A stretch of 64,000 nucleotides of DNA from Alistipes sp. (GTDB lineage: Bacteria; Bacteroidota; Bacteroidia; Bacteroidales; Rikenellaceae): assembly GCA_017629145.1 (NCBI GenBank), contig JAGBXR010000036.1:62001-126000 (forward strand), in the 5' to 3' direction. Under the pieces are notes generated by a model. It did no database searches, was not told the origin of the DNA, and worked only from the letters and a program-made list of their open reading frames with translations. The translations under genes were made by a program, and so were the position numbers. This document shows, in pieces, positions 50,868 through 59,947 of the stretch; within the stretch, counting starts at the first letter, position 1, and each line of letters opens with the position of its first letter.

Positions 50868-51752
50868 ATGATAAAGCAACTAACACCCGATATTCGTGAT
50901 TACGAACTCCTCGACACTGGCTCTGGCGAGAAGCTCGAGCGTTTTGGTCGCTATGTAGTGCGCCGTCCCGAGCCACAGGCCATCTGGCGAAAGAGTCTGG
51001 ACGATAGAGAGTGGCTGCGTGCCGATGCTTCGTTTCTGCGCGATTCGAAGAGCGAGGAGAGGGGCGAGTGGAAGCTCCGTCCCGAGATGCCTTCGCGCTG
51101 GTCGGTGGAGTATCGCTACAAGGCTATGCAGCTGCGTATGCGCTTGGCGCTCACCTCGTTCAAGCACGTGGGCATATTTCCCGAGCAGGCTGCCAACTGG
51201 AATTTTATCTACGACAGCATCTCGGAGCTTCGTGAGCGTGGTATCGAGCGCCCCAAGGTCTTGAATCTCTTTGCCTATACGGGCGGAGCAACGCTTGCGG
51301 CGTGTGCCGCAGGTGCCGACACCACACACGTCGATTCGGTGAAGCAGGTTGTGACGTGGGCACGCGAGAATATGGAGCAGTCGGGATTGGACGGTGTGCG
51401 CTGGATTGTCGAAGATGCTACAAAATTTGTGGAGCGTGAGGTGCGTCGCGGTAACAAGTACCACGGCATTATCCTCGACCCACCAGCCTATGGCCGAGGT
51501 GCCAATGGTGAGAAGTGGGTGTTGGAGGATGACATCTGCCATATGTTAGAGTGCTGTGCGAAGTTGCTTGCCGACAAGGATGCATTCCTTGTCTTCAACC
51601 TCTACTCTATGGGTCTCTCGTCGATGCTTGCACGCACAGCAGTGCACCAGGCTTTTGGTGTTCCGAAGGCGGAGCAGATGGGCGAGTTGTACTTCAGCGA
51701 CCGTAGTAAGAAGGAGATACCCTTCGGCACCTACTACCGCTTTACACGATAG
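50868..51752 (+). CDS. Class I SAM-dependent methyltransferase (RlmI/Rlm-like)
   Basis: A 294-residue protein. The SAM-binding motif LNLFAYTGGATLAACAAGA lies near 125-145, VDSVKQVV forms the acidic loop, and the catalytic motif I-L-D-P-P-A-Y-G follows near 205. The D-P-P-x-Y signature and the N-terminal domain resemble rRNA m5C/m2G methyltransferases of the RlmI/K type, but PUA-type domains are not clear. It is 3 nt downstream of the U32 protein, so both may modify RNA. Confidence 0.8.
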   Translation: MIKQLTPDIRDYELLDTGSGEKLERFGRYVVRRPEPQAIWRKSLDDREWLRADASFLRDSKSEERGEWKLRPEMPSRWSVEYRYKAMQLRMRLALTSFKHVGIFPEQAANWNFIYDSISELRERGIERPKVLNLFAYTGGATLAACAAGADTTHVDSVKQVVTWARENMEQSGLDGVRWIVEDATKFVEREVRRGNKYHGIILDPPAYGRGANGEKWVLEDDICHMLECCAKLLADKDAFLVFNLYSMGLSSMLARTAVHQAFGVPKAEQMGELYFSDRSKKEIPFGTYYRFTR

Positions 51753-51764
51753 AGCAACGGAGCT

Positions 51765-52307
51765 ATGCGTGGGTTGTGGGATATATTTTGGTCGTTTCTC
51801 AAGATTGGTGCGTTCACCTTTGGCGGTGGATACGCTATGATTCCGCTCATCGGCCACGAGGTTATCGACAAGCGCGGATGGATTGCCAATGACGACTTCA
51901 ACGACCTGCTCACTCTTGCACAATCAGCCCCAGGGCCTATCGCGCTCAATACGGCGGTCTTTGTGGGCTATAAGAGGCAGGGCTTTGCTGGCGCGCTGGC
52001 TGCAGTGCTGGGCGTTCTTGTCCCCTCGTTTGTGATAATCCTGGCGGTGGCTATCTTCTTCCGCGATATGAGGCAGAATGCCTTTGTCGATGCCGCATTC
52101 CGAGGTATGCGCCCTGCGGTTGTAGCGCTTATCATCGCGCCGATTATCGGCCTCGCGCGTGGTATGCGTGCTGTAGGTATTGCTGTTGCGGCAGTTGTTG
52201 CGGTTGTAGTGTGGTACTTCGCTATTTCGCCCATATGGTTTCTCGTTGGTGGCGCTGTGGTCGGAGTGTTGTATGCGGCATATTGCGGAAAGGAGGCAGG
52301 GCGATGA
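51765..52307 (+). CDS. Chromate transporter, first half
   Basis: A 180-residue membrane protein of the ChrA family (short type). It carries the signature FGGGYAMIPLIGHEV (about 20-34) and SAPGPIALNTAVFVGY (about 48-63), plus about five to six membrane segments. Short ChrA proteins occur as adjacent pairs that together equal one long ChrA. The stop overlaps the next start (ATGA). The name is from family membership; the physiological substrate in gut anaerobes is not known. Confidence 0.88.
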   Translation: MRGLWDIFWSFLKIGAFTFGGGYAMIPLIGHEVIDKRGWIANDDFNDLLTLAQSAPGPIALNTAVFVGYKRQGFAGALAAVLGVLVPSFVIILAVAIFFRDMRQNAFVDAAFRGMRPAVVALIIAPIIGLARGMRAVGIAVAAVVAVVVWYFAISPIWFLVGGAVVGVLYAAYCGKEAGR

Positions 52308-52852
52308 TTACGACACTTCTGCAACTCCTGTTTAGCTACCTCAAGATAGGCTTCTTCGGCTTTGGTGGTGGCTATGCGATGCTCTCGCTGATACACAGCG
52401 AGGTGGTGGTACGCAACGGGTGGCTCACGAATGGCGAGTTCTCCGACATTGTGGCTATCTCGCAGATGACCCCGGGCCCTATCGCCCTCAACTCGGCAAC
52501 CTATATCGGCTACGAGGTGGCTGGCATCCTCGGCTCGGTAGTGGCTACTGTGGCTGTGTCGCTGCCCTCGCTTACGCTTATGTTGCTTCTCACGCGTTTC
52601 TTTCTGCGTCTGCACGACAATCGTTATGTGCAGGGTGTGGTGCGCGGTATGCGCCCCGTGGTTGTTGGTATGATTGCCTCGGCGGCACTGCTGCTCATCT
52701 TCCCATACTCGGATGAGGGTCGCAGCTTTACGGATGTGTGGAGCTGGGTGATTTTCGCCCTTACGTTCGTCGGCTCGTCGCGCAAGCTCAACCCCATAGG
52801 ACTCATTGTAGCTTCGGGCGTTGCCGGCATAGTGATATACGGACTCTTTTAA
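52304..52852 (+). CDS. Chromate transporter, second half
   Basis: A 182-residue partner of the previous gene with the same signatures: FGFGGGYAMLSLIHSEVV and MTPGPIALNSATYIGYEVAG. ATG at 52304 overlaps the upstream TGA, and GGAGG lies 52290-52294, an unusually good Shine-Dalgarno site for this phylum. An in-frame start further upstream (52211) would encode non-hydrophobic sequence in the previous gene, so it is rejected. Confidence 0.88.
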   Translation: MITTLLQLLFSYLKIGFFGFGGGYAMLSLIHSEVVVRNGWLTNGEFSDIVAISQMTPGPIALNSATYIGYEVAGILGSVVATVAVSLPSLTLMLLLTRFFLRLHDNRYVQGVVRGMRPVVVGMIASAALLLIFPYSDEGRSFTDVWSWVIFALTFVGSSRKLNPIGLIVASGVAGIVIYGLF

Positions 52853-52873
52853 GGGTCAAAGAATTTGAAAGTG

Positions 52874-55378
52874 ATGACAGAAGATATACTCAAAGGACTT
52901 AATGATGTGCAGCGCGAAGCTGTGGTCAACTACGATGGCCCCTCGCTCATCATTGCTGGTGCAGGCTCGGGCAAGACGCGTGTGCTCACAACACGTATCG
53001 CCTATATGCTCTCGCAGGGCGTAGCTCCGCAGTCTATCCTTGCGCTTACGTTTACCAACAAGGCGGCACGCGAGATGCGCGAACGTATCGAGCATCTGGT
53101 GGGCCCCAAGGCGCGCTACATACGTATGGGTACGTTCCACTCGGTATTTGCACGACTGCTCAGGGAGAATGCCGAGAAGATAGGCTTTCCGCAGAGCTAT
53201 ACGATATACGAGTCGAACGATGCCAAGAACCTCATAAAGTCGATTATCAAGGATATGAACCTCTCGGAGGAGAGGTATAAGCCGCAGGCTATCGCTGCGC
53301 GTATCTCGATGGCGAAGAACTGTCTGATTACGCCCGGTGCATATATCGCCAATGCTGTGCTTGCGGGGGAGGATCGCGAGCTTAAGATTCCCGAGACGGG
53401 CAACATATATGCCGAGTACTGCCGCCGCTGTAAGCTCAACGGTGCTATGGACTTCGATGACCTGCTCTTGCAGACCAACATCCTGCTGCGCGACGTGCCC
53501 GAGGTGCTGGCACAGTATCAGGAGCAGTTCCGCTATCTGCTTGTCGATGAGTATCAGGATACGAATATGGCGCAGTATATCATCGTGCGCCGTCTGGCGT
53601 TGCTCCACTCCAACGTATGCGTTGTGGGTGACGATGCGCAGAGTATCTACGCCTTCCGTGGTGCGAAGATCGAGAATATCCTCTCGTTCCAGAGGGACTA
53701 TCCTGCGACCAAGGTCTATAAGCTCGAGCAGAACTACCGCTCGACACAGACCATCGTTGAGGCTGCCAACTCGCTCATCAAGCACAACTCGCGCCGTCTG
53801 GAGAAGAAGTGCTTCTCGGCTGCCGAGATGGGCAACAAGATACGCCTTGTGCGAGTTATGGAGGACAACTACGAGGCTGTCGAGGTGGCTATGGACATCA
53901 AGGATAAGCACCGAGATGGCGCTGCGTGGCGCGACTTTGCTATCTTGTACCGCACTAACAAGCAACACGGTCTCTTCGAGTCGGCACTCGCACGACGTGG
54001 CATCCCCTACCGCGTATACAAGGGTATGTCGCTATTGGAGCATAAGGATATCCGCAACTTCCTGGCATACATTGCCCTCATCATAAACCCCAACGACAAC
54101 GAGTCGTTCAAGCGTATTGTCAACTATCCGGCACGCGGTATCGGCGATACGACCGTAGCGCGTATCGAGCAGCTCGCCGCAGAGCAGCAAATATCTATGT
54201 GGCACGCTATTGCGCAGCTCTGCAACAATGCCGAGCTCAACAACGTCGAGCGTGTTGTAGTGCGCAAGGTTACCGATTTCGTGAAACTCATCTCGGAGCT
54301 TGCAGCAATGCGTATGCAGATGGGCGTTTGCGATTTCGCCAAGGAGGTTATCACACGCTCGGGTATTATGCACCTTCTCGAGACCGAGAAGCGCCCCGAG
54401 ACCGACACCACGAAGGACTACCTCGACCAGCTTCTCTCGATGATGAGTTCCTACGAGGATGAGTGCCACCGCGATATGGACGACGGCCTTCGTGAGGTGG
54501 GCGACGAGCCAACCATCGACGAGTGGATGCAGAACATTATGCTCCAGACCGACCAGGATAGCGAGGATGATGGCGACCGTGTTACGCTGATGACCGTACA
54601 CTCGGCCAAGGGCCTTGAGTACGACTATGTATATATAGTAGGTATGGAGGAGGGACTATTCCCCTCGAAGCGCAGTGCCGAGTCGCTTGCCGATCTGGAG
54701 GAGGAGCGCCGACTTATGTATGTGGCCCTCACGCGTGCCAAGAGGGAGGCTATGCTCTCGTTTGCCGAGCTTCGCCGCGTATGGGGTAAGACCGAGAATA
54801 CACTGCCCAGCCGCTTCTTGCGCGAAATCGAGGCCGAGTATCTCGACCCTAACTTCCGCCTTGAGGAGCTTAATGGCCGTAGCCGTTTTATGAGCGCAGG
54901 CATCGAAGATGATGACGATGACGACTATACGAGCTACGACCCACGTCGCAGCCGCTCTATGGAGGGCCGCGCTGCGGTACAGCGCCCCTATGGTCAGGGT
55001 ACGCAGCGCAGCTACGCACAGCCACAGCAGCGCGGCACGTTTGAGCGCAGAGCGCAGAGCGCTCCATCGCCACGCCCTGCGACACACGTGGCACCACGCC
55101 CCGAACTTGTCACTACGCCACCACCCGTTGACCCACGCCGTGCAGGTATGCGCTCGGTGGGTGTGCGCCAAAGCGAGACGGATGCTGCCGTGCAGACAAA
55201 TGTCGCTGTGGGCGCCTGTCCCTATGCTGTAGGCGACAGGGTGGAGCACCCCAAGTTTGGTAAGGGCGTAGTCGAGCGTATCGAGATGCTCGCTACCGAC
55301 CACAAGATTGTTGTGGCCTTCACCAACTATGGCTCGAAGACGCTGCTTGCCAACTTTGCAAAACTTACAAAACTATAG
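52874..55378 (+). CDS. UvrD/PcrA-type DNA helicase
   Basis: An 834-residue SF1A helicase acting in repair and replication. Motifs in order: Walker A AGAGSGKTRVL (about 31-41), Ia TFTNKAAREM, II LLVDEYQDTN, III GDDAQSIYAFRGA, IV YRSTQTI, V VTLMTVHSAKGLEYDYVYI, VI YVALTRAKREA. Residues about 665-755 are low-complexity and Arg/Pro/Gln-rich, then a C-terminal Tudor-like tail (VGDRVEHPKFGKGVVERI) ends the protein, as in PcrA. The first in-frame TTG (52865) is less likely than the ATG at 52874. Confidence 0.93.
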   Translation: MTEDILKGLNDVQREAVVNYDGPSLIIAGAGSGKTRVLTTRIAYMLSQGVAPQSILALTFTNKAAREMRERIEHLVGPKARYIRMGTFHSVFARLLRENAEKIGFPQSYTIYESNDAKNLIKSIIKDMNLSEERYKPQAIAARISMAKNCLITPGAYIANAVLAGEDRELKIPETGNIYAEYCRRCKLNGAMDFDDLLLQTNILLRDVPEVLAQYQEQFRYLLVDEYQDTNMAQYIIVRRLALLHSNVCVVGDDAQSIYAFRGAKIENILSFQRDYPATKVYKLEQNYRSTQTIVEAANSLIKHNSRRLEKKCFSAAEMGNKIRLVRVMEDNYEAVEVAMDIKDKHRDGAAWRDFAILYRTNKQHGLFESALARRGIPYRVYKGMSLLEHKDIRNFLAYIALIINPNDNESFKRIVNYPARGIGDTTVARIEQLAAEQQISMWHAIAQLCNNAELNNVERVVVRKVTDFVKLISELAAMRMQMGVCDFAKEVITRSGIMHLLETEKRPETDTTKDYLDQLLSMMSSYEDECHRDMDDGLREVGDEPTIDEWMQNIMLQTDQDSEDDGDRVTLMTVHSAKGLEYDYVYIVGMEEGLFPSKRSAESLADLEEERRLMYVALTRAKREAMLSFAELRRVWGKTENTLPSRFLREIEAEYLDPNFRLEELNGRSRFMSAGIEDDDDDDYTSYDPRRSRSMEGRAAVQRPYGQGTQRSYAQPQQRGTFERRAQSAPSPRPATHVAPRPELVTTPPPVDPRRAGMRSVGVRQSETDAAVQTNVAVGACPYAVGDRVEHPKFGKGVVERIEMLATDHKIVVAFTNYGSKTLLANFAKLTKL

Positions 55379-55382
55379 CGCT

Positions 55383-56321
55383 ATGTGTAATGAGGTGATG
55401 CTTTCGGTGGTTATGACCACCTACAACCACGCCCGATACCTTGCCGAGGCTATCGAGAGCGTGCTTATGCAGCGCACCTCGTTCGGTGTGGAGTTAGTCA
55501 TTGGCGAGGATCGCAGTACGGACAATACACGCGCTATCGCCAAGGAGTATGTGGAGCGCTACCCCGAGCGCATACGCCTCATCACCTCGGCCGAGAATGT
55601 CGGTATGAGAGCCAACTATCGCCGTACGATCGAGGCTGCGCGTGGCCGATATATCGCCTTGCTCGATGGCGATGACTACTTCACTGACCCCGACAAGCTG
55701 CAACACCAGGTCGAGATGCTTGAGCGTGACCCATCTCTGGGTATGTGCTACACGCGCTCGGAGCGTATCGATGAGCGCGGTGTTGTGCGCATCTACCCCG
55801 AGGGTGCCTGTACGACCGATTTCGAGTCGATGCTCAGGCGTAACCCTGCCGAGAATGCTACGGTTGTGGCGCGCCGCGAGCTTGTTATGCGCTACTATGC
55901 GGAGGTGCGCCCAGAGCATAGGCCCGAGTGGCTTACCGACGATTTGCCTATGTGGCTGTGGTTTGGTGCTAACAGCCGCGTGGGAGCAATAGAGCGCACT
56001 ACGGCCGTACACCGCGTGTTGAGCTACAGCGTGAGCCATAGCCCCGACTACCGACGCAAACTGCGCTTCTGTGCCTCGCTATACGACATAGCGTTGTGGT
56101 ACGACGAGCGCTACAACAACAGCCGTCTGCGCTACGCGCTATGGCGTGCGCGAGAGAACGAGGCTTTGTGGCTTCTGAGCTACAACGGCAGCGTGAGCGA
56201 GTATGTGACGCGCTGGAGGGAGGGACTCCGATGCGAGCCTCGACTGGTGAGCAACCTTGCCGCCTATGTGCTCTTTGCCAAGAAGATAGCGTGGCGTATG
56301 TGGCAGAAACCTAAACGATAA
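55383..56321 (+). CDS. Family 2 glycosyltransferase
   Basis: A 312-residue GT-A fold enzyme. It begins MLSVVMTTYNHARYLAEAIESV, then IGEDRSTDNT and the D-G-D-D-Y acidic motif near residue 95, typical of GT2. The C-terminal half is helical with no clear extra domain. It probably adds a sugar to a surface glycan or glycoprotein; donor and acceptor are unknown. It begins 4 nt after the helicase stop, so it may be cotranscribed. Upstream in-frame starts lie within the helicase gene and are rejected. Confidence 0.85.
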   Translation: MCNEVMLSVVMTTYNHARYLAEAIESVLMQRTSFGVELVIGEDRSTDNTRAIAKEYVERYPERIRLITSAENVGMRANYRRTIEAARGRYIALLDGDDYFTDPDKLQHQVEMLERDPSLGMCYTRSERIDERGVVRIYPEGACTTDFESMLRRNPAENATVVARRELVMRYYAEVRPEHRPEWLTDDLPMWLWFGANSRVGAIERTTAVHRVLSYSVSHSPDYRRKLRFCASLYDIALWYDERYNNSRLRYALWRARENEALWLLSYNGSVSEYVTRWREGLRCEPRLVSNLAAYVLFAKKIAWRMWQKPKR

Positions 56322-56336
56322 ACTTTTTATACAGAT

Positions 56337-57002
56337 ATGACAACCAAAGAGCGATACCGTCGCGTTGTGGAGTACTTCTCGGAGCATATGCCTTCGGCCG
56401 AGAGCGAACTCAACTTCAGCAACCCCTTCGAGTTGCTCGTAGCTGTCGTTCTCTCGGCGCAGTGCACCGACAAGCGCGTCAATATGACAACTCCCGAGCT
56501 CTTCAAGCGTTACCCTACGGCCGAAGCTATGGCCGAGGCTACGCCCGAGCAGATATACGAATATATCAAGAGCATATCCTATCCCAACAACAAGGCCAAG
56601 CACCTTGCTGCCCTCTCGCGTGGTATCGTCGAGCGCTTTGGTGGCGAGTTGCCCACCGACCTCGATGCGTTGCAGACCTTGCCAGGCGTTGGTCGCAAGA
56701 CTGCAAATGTTGTAGGTGCAGTGCTCTGGGGCAGGGAGGTTATGCCTGTCGACACGCACGTCTTTCGTGTCGCTGCGCGCATCGGCTTGAGTCGCAATGC
56801 TCGCACGCCGTTGGCTACGGAGAAGCAGCTCGAGGCAGGTTTTCCAAGTGAGCTGCTGCCTATCGCCCACCACTGGCTCATACTCCACGGTCGCTATACC
56901 TGTACGGCACGTGCACCCAAGTGCTCGGCGTGTGGCATAGCCGACATATGTCGCCACTACGCAACACTTGTCAGGGAGACAAAGAAAAGCGAAACAAAAT
57001 GA
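56337..57002 (+). CDS. nth: Endonuclease III
   Basis: A 221-residue base-excision-repair glycosylase/AP lyase. Key parts: the helix-hairpin-helix PGVGRKTANVV with the catalytic Lys, the catalytic Asp in VDTHVFRVAARIG, and the C-terminal 4Fe-4S loop with C-x6-C-x2-C-x5-C (CTARAPKCSACGIADIC). It removes oxidised pyrimidines from DNA. Length matches the family. It is 15 nt after the glycosyltransferase gene. Confidence 0.95.
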   Translation: MTTKERYRRVVEYFSEHMPSAESELNFSNPFELLVAVVLSAQCTDKRVNMTTPELFKRYPTAEAMAEATPEQIYEYIKSISYPNNKAKHLAALSRGIVERFGGELPTDLDALQTLPGVGRKTANVVGAVLWGREVMPVDTHVFRVAARIGLSRNARTPLATEKQLEAGFPSELLPIAHHWLILHGRYTCTARAPKCSACGIADICRHYATLVRETKKSETK

Positions 57003-57009
57003 TAGCTCT

Positions 57010-58476
57010 ATGATACACAAACTTATAACCCTACCATCGGCGCTGCTCTATGTACTCTGTATGCTTGTTGCCTGCTCTACGCCGTCGTACCCCTCGGGTA
57101 TCGACCGCCCGGCGACAATCACAGAGCTCGACCGCGAGGTTATAGCCTATATCGACAAGCGCCTCGAGGAGGAGTACTACTGGCTCGACGAGGTGCAGCA
57201 GCGCGGTGGCTCGTTCAACCGCAATCAGACGTGGGACAGATATCTTAGTTCGGCGCTCAATATGCTCACCACCAATGGCGATGATGGCTATATCAACAAC
57301 CAGGGTAAGCGTGTACTCTACTCCTATATCCGCAACATTGGCGACGAGTCGCGTGCCAGTGCCCACACCTCGGGCTTCGGCATCGACCTCCACTTCACGA
57401 TAGTTACTGTGGGTGAGGGTCTCTACGGCTTTGTTGTCAACAACATATATGACGACTCGCCAGCAGCGCGTGCTGCGGTTAGCCGTGGCGATATTATTGT
57501 CGAGATCAACGGTCAGGATATCACGCAGAACAACTATCAGACGCTCTTCAACTCGATATATCTCAACACCGCCTCATCGCTCGACCTGGTGCTCTTCCGC
57601 CAGAATGCTCCGAGCGAGCAGGAGCGCAGCTATACGGCCAAGCTACAGCGCGGCAGCTATAGCGCCAATCCGATATCCTACTGCGCGATTCTCGATATCG
57701 AGGGTGTAGAGCAGCGCATCGGATACCTTGTCTACACATCGTTCGAGAGTAGCTACAACGCGGAGCTTGAGGCCGCCCTCGCAGCTCTCAAGGCCGAGGG
57801 TGTCGAGGAACTTATCCTCGACCTGCGCTGCAACAGCGGAGGCTCGGTTTCAAGTGCTGTGCTGCTTTGCTCTGCAATATGGGGTAATGCCCACGAGGGA
57901 GAGCTTCTCTTCGAGCTTCGCCGCAACCCCAAAAACCTCTCGTCGAACACCACTTCGCAGTGCCTTGCCGAGACTACCGATGCTTCGCTCGAACTCGACC
58001 GCCTCACGGTCATCGCCTCGAACTATAGTGCCTCGGCATCCGAGATGGTCATCACGGGTCTGCGTGGCGTAGGTGTGCCGGTGACGCTCATCGGCCGCAG
58101 CACCGAGGGCAAGAACTGCGGTATGGATGTCACACGCCGCTCGATAGGTTCGCTATATCTGGAGTATGCGCCCATCACCTTTATGTGCTACAATGCCGAG
58201 GGCTTCGGTGACTATGGCGAGGGTATAGCTCCCGATGTCGACCTTACGGCCCAGAATGCCTTTGGTGTGAGCGACGAGTTCTACCCACTGCCACGTTGTG
58301 CGTGGGGCGATATCTCGCACGACATAGGCCTCGCGGTGGCTGTTGCCTCGATTACGGGCAAGAGCATCACGCAGGCCGAGACATCGCGTGCTTGCGGAGG
58401 CGATGTTGTCGAGCTTACAGATATGGCTATGCCACGTCCGCTTGTCGGCGCACGACTCTATAGCGAGGATGAGTAA
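57010..58476 (+). CDS. S41 family (CTP-like) lipoprotein peptidase
   Basis: A 488-residue protein with a lipoprotein signal (Leu-Val-Ala-Cys, Cys21). An N-terminal helical part, a PDZ domain (about 120-225; FVVNNIYDDSPAARAAVSRGDIIVEINGQDIT in part) and a tail-specific-protease domain follow. The nucleophile Ser lies in NYSASASEMVITGL, and the Lys in the nearby GKNCGMDVT region could be the general base. It likely trims periplasmic or surface proteins. The ATG at 57010 gives the signal peptide; an earlier in-frame start overlaps nth. Confidence 0.88.
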   Translation: MIHKLITLPSALLYVLCMLVACSTPSYPSGIDRPATITELDREVIAYIDKRLEEEYYWLDEVQQRGGSFNRNQTWDRYLSSALNMLTTNGDDGYINNQGKRVLYSYIRNIGDESRASAHTSGFGIDLHFTIVTVGEGLYGFVVNNIYDDSPAARAAVSRGDIIVEINGQDITQNNYQTLFNSIYLNTASSLDLVLFRQNAPSEQERSYTAKLQRGSYSANPISYCAILDIEGVEQRIGYLVYTSFESSYNAELEAALAALKAEGVEELILDLRCNSGGSVSSAVLLCSAIWGNAHEGELLFELRRNPKNLSSNTTSQCLAETTDASLELDRLTVIASNYSASASEMVITGLRGVGVPVTLIGRSTEGKNCGMDVTRRSIGSLYLEYAPITFMCYNAEGFGDYGEGIAPDVDLTAQNAFGVSDEFYPLPRCAWGDISHDIGLAVAVASITGKSITQAETSRACGGDVVELTDMAMPRPLVGARLYSEDE

Positions 58477-58504
58477 TTACAAAACGTCTAAACAATAAAA
58501 CATT

Positions 58505-59308
58505 ATGAGTGCTCTATTAACATTTTTGGCTATCGCGTTTGCTGTGTCGGCTGTCGGTTGGCTCTATTTCATCTATTTCTTCAGCATTGGCTACGGTCTC
58601 TCGATTTCGGCTCTGGCAGTAGCTACGGCTCTTAGCTTCGCCGATGTTATGACTCTGCCTGTGGCTATCATCTGCGTGATGCTCTTCATCTATGGTATCC
58701 GTCTTGCTGGCTATCTGTTGTTGCGTGAGCGTCGTTCGCCTTCATACAAGAAGATTTTGTATCAGCCCGAGAATACGGTGCGCAAGCCGCTCTTCGCGAT
58801 GTTTATGATATGGATTTCGTGTGCTCTGCTCTATGTGGGTCAGATGAGTCCTGCGGCCTTCTATCTCGACCACATTGCTGCAGGCGATGCTGTATGCCCA
58901 TTCTGCGCGTGGGTTGCTGCTGTGGTCGTTACGGCTGGTATCCTCATCGAGATTGTTGCCGATGCACAGAAGAGTGCAGCAAAGCGCAAGGATGCATCGC
59001 GCTACGTATCTACGGGCCTATATCGTATCGTTCGCTGCCCCAACTACTTCGGCGAGGTGCTTATGTGGACAGGTAGCTATATCCTCTGCTTCGGTGCGCG
59101 CTGCACTGTTGGCGAGTGGGTTATCGCAACGCTCGGCTATATCGGCATCGTATATGTAATGTTCAGCGGTGCGCGTCGATTGGAACTTCGCCAGAACGAG
59201 GTATATGGCCACGACGAGGCATTCAAGGCCTATATCGCCAAGACTCCGCTCATTCTCCCATTTATTCCGATTTATAGTGTCGCGAAGCATAAGTGGCTGA
59301 AGGGATAA
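58505..59308 (+). CDS. DUF1295 / steroid 5-alpha-reductase-like membrane protein
   Basis: A 267-residue membrane protein with about six hydrophobic segments. The C-terminal part contains YRIVRCPNYFGEVLMWTGSYI, the signature of DUF1295 and related NADPH-dependent reductase/isoprenylcysteine methyltransferase folds. The reaction is not known for bacterial members. It lies 28 nt after the S41 protease and before apt, which has its own promoter. Confidence 0.85.
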   Translation: MSALLTFLAIAFAVSAVGWLYFIYFFSIGYGLSISALAVATALSFADVMTLPVAIICVMLFIYGIRLAGYLLLRERRSPSYKKILYQPENTVRKPLFAMFMIWISCALLYVGQMSPAAFYLDHIAAGDAVCPFCAWVAAVVVTAGILIEIVADAQKSAAKRKDASRYVSTGLYRIVRCPNYFGEVLMWTGSYILCFGARCTVGEWVIATLGYIGIVYVMFSGARRLELRQNEVYGHDEAFKAYIAKTPLILPFIPIYSVAKHKWLKG

Positions 59309-59325
59309 TTATATATAATTTTTAT

Positions 59326-59333
59326 TAACTTTG
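59326..59333 (+). promoter_or_regulatory. Promoter of apt
   Basis: TAACTTTG at 59326-59333; the leader is about 16 nt. The upstream region is AT-rich. Confidence 0.65.
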
Positions 59334-59355
59334 CATACAATAAAGACTCAATAAT

Positions 59356-59916
59356 ATGAACAACGTATTGAAATTTTATAAGGATTTCCCAAAAGCGGGT
59401 ATCAACTTCGTAGATATTATGCCCTTCTTGCAGAATAAGGAGGTATTCAACCGTTTGATGGCTGCCGTAGGCGAGGCTTGCACAACAGCCAATATCGTAG
59501 CTCCCGAGGCGCGCGGTTTCCTCTTTGCTGCTCCATTGCTCTGTACTGCGGACAAGGTGAAGAACATCGTCTCGGTGCGCAAGAGCGGCAAGCTCCCATT
59601 TGCCGAGGGCGACCTTAAGGAGGTGCTCATCGAGAAGGAGTATGGCCACGATAAGCTCTACTACCGCCTCAGCGATATCGCTGCAGGCGAGCTTGTAGGC
59701 GATGTGTTCGAACTCACCATTCTCGACGATGTCTTGGCTACGGGAGGTACAGCCGAGGGTCTTGCCGAGTCGCTCAACGCGCTGCGCATTGTTCGCGATG
59801 GCAAGGAGTATGGCGTGAAGGTTAAGGAGTTTGTCTTCATCGTTGAGATTGAGGAGCTTGGTGGCGCAGAGCGTCTTCGCCATATTGCTCCAGTACGCTC
59901 AATCTGCAAAATATAA
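59356..59916 (+). CDS. apt: Adenine phosphoribosyltransferase
   Basis: A 186-residue type I phosphoribosyltransferase that converts adenine plus PRPP to AMP. The N-terminus (LKFYKDFPKAGINFVDIMPFLQ) matches bacterial APTs; APEARGFLFAAPL is the adenine/pyrophosphate loop and ILDDVLATGGTAEGL is the PRPP-binding loop. It salvages bases, possibly those imported by the permease at 34.7 kb. It lies 31 nt before recG. Confidence 0.93.
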   Translation: MNNVLKFYKDFPKAGINFVDIMPFLQNKEVFNRLMAAVGEACTTANIVAPEARGFLFAAPLLCTADKVKNIVSVRKSGKLPFAEGDLKEVLIEKEYGHDKLYYRLSDIAAGELVGDVFELTILDDVLATGGTAEGLAESLNALRIVRDGKEYGVKVKEFVFIVEIEELGGAERLRHIAPVRSICKI

Positions 59917-59947
59917 GAGGTCTCGCCGAGAGGCTTAAAGCCAAACT

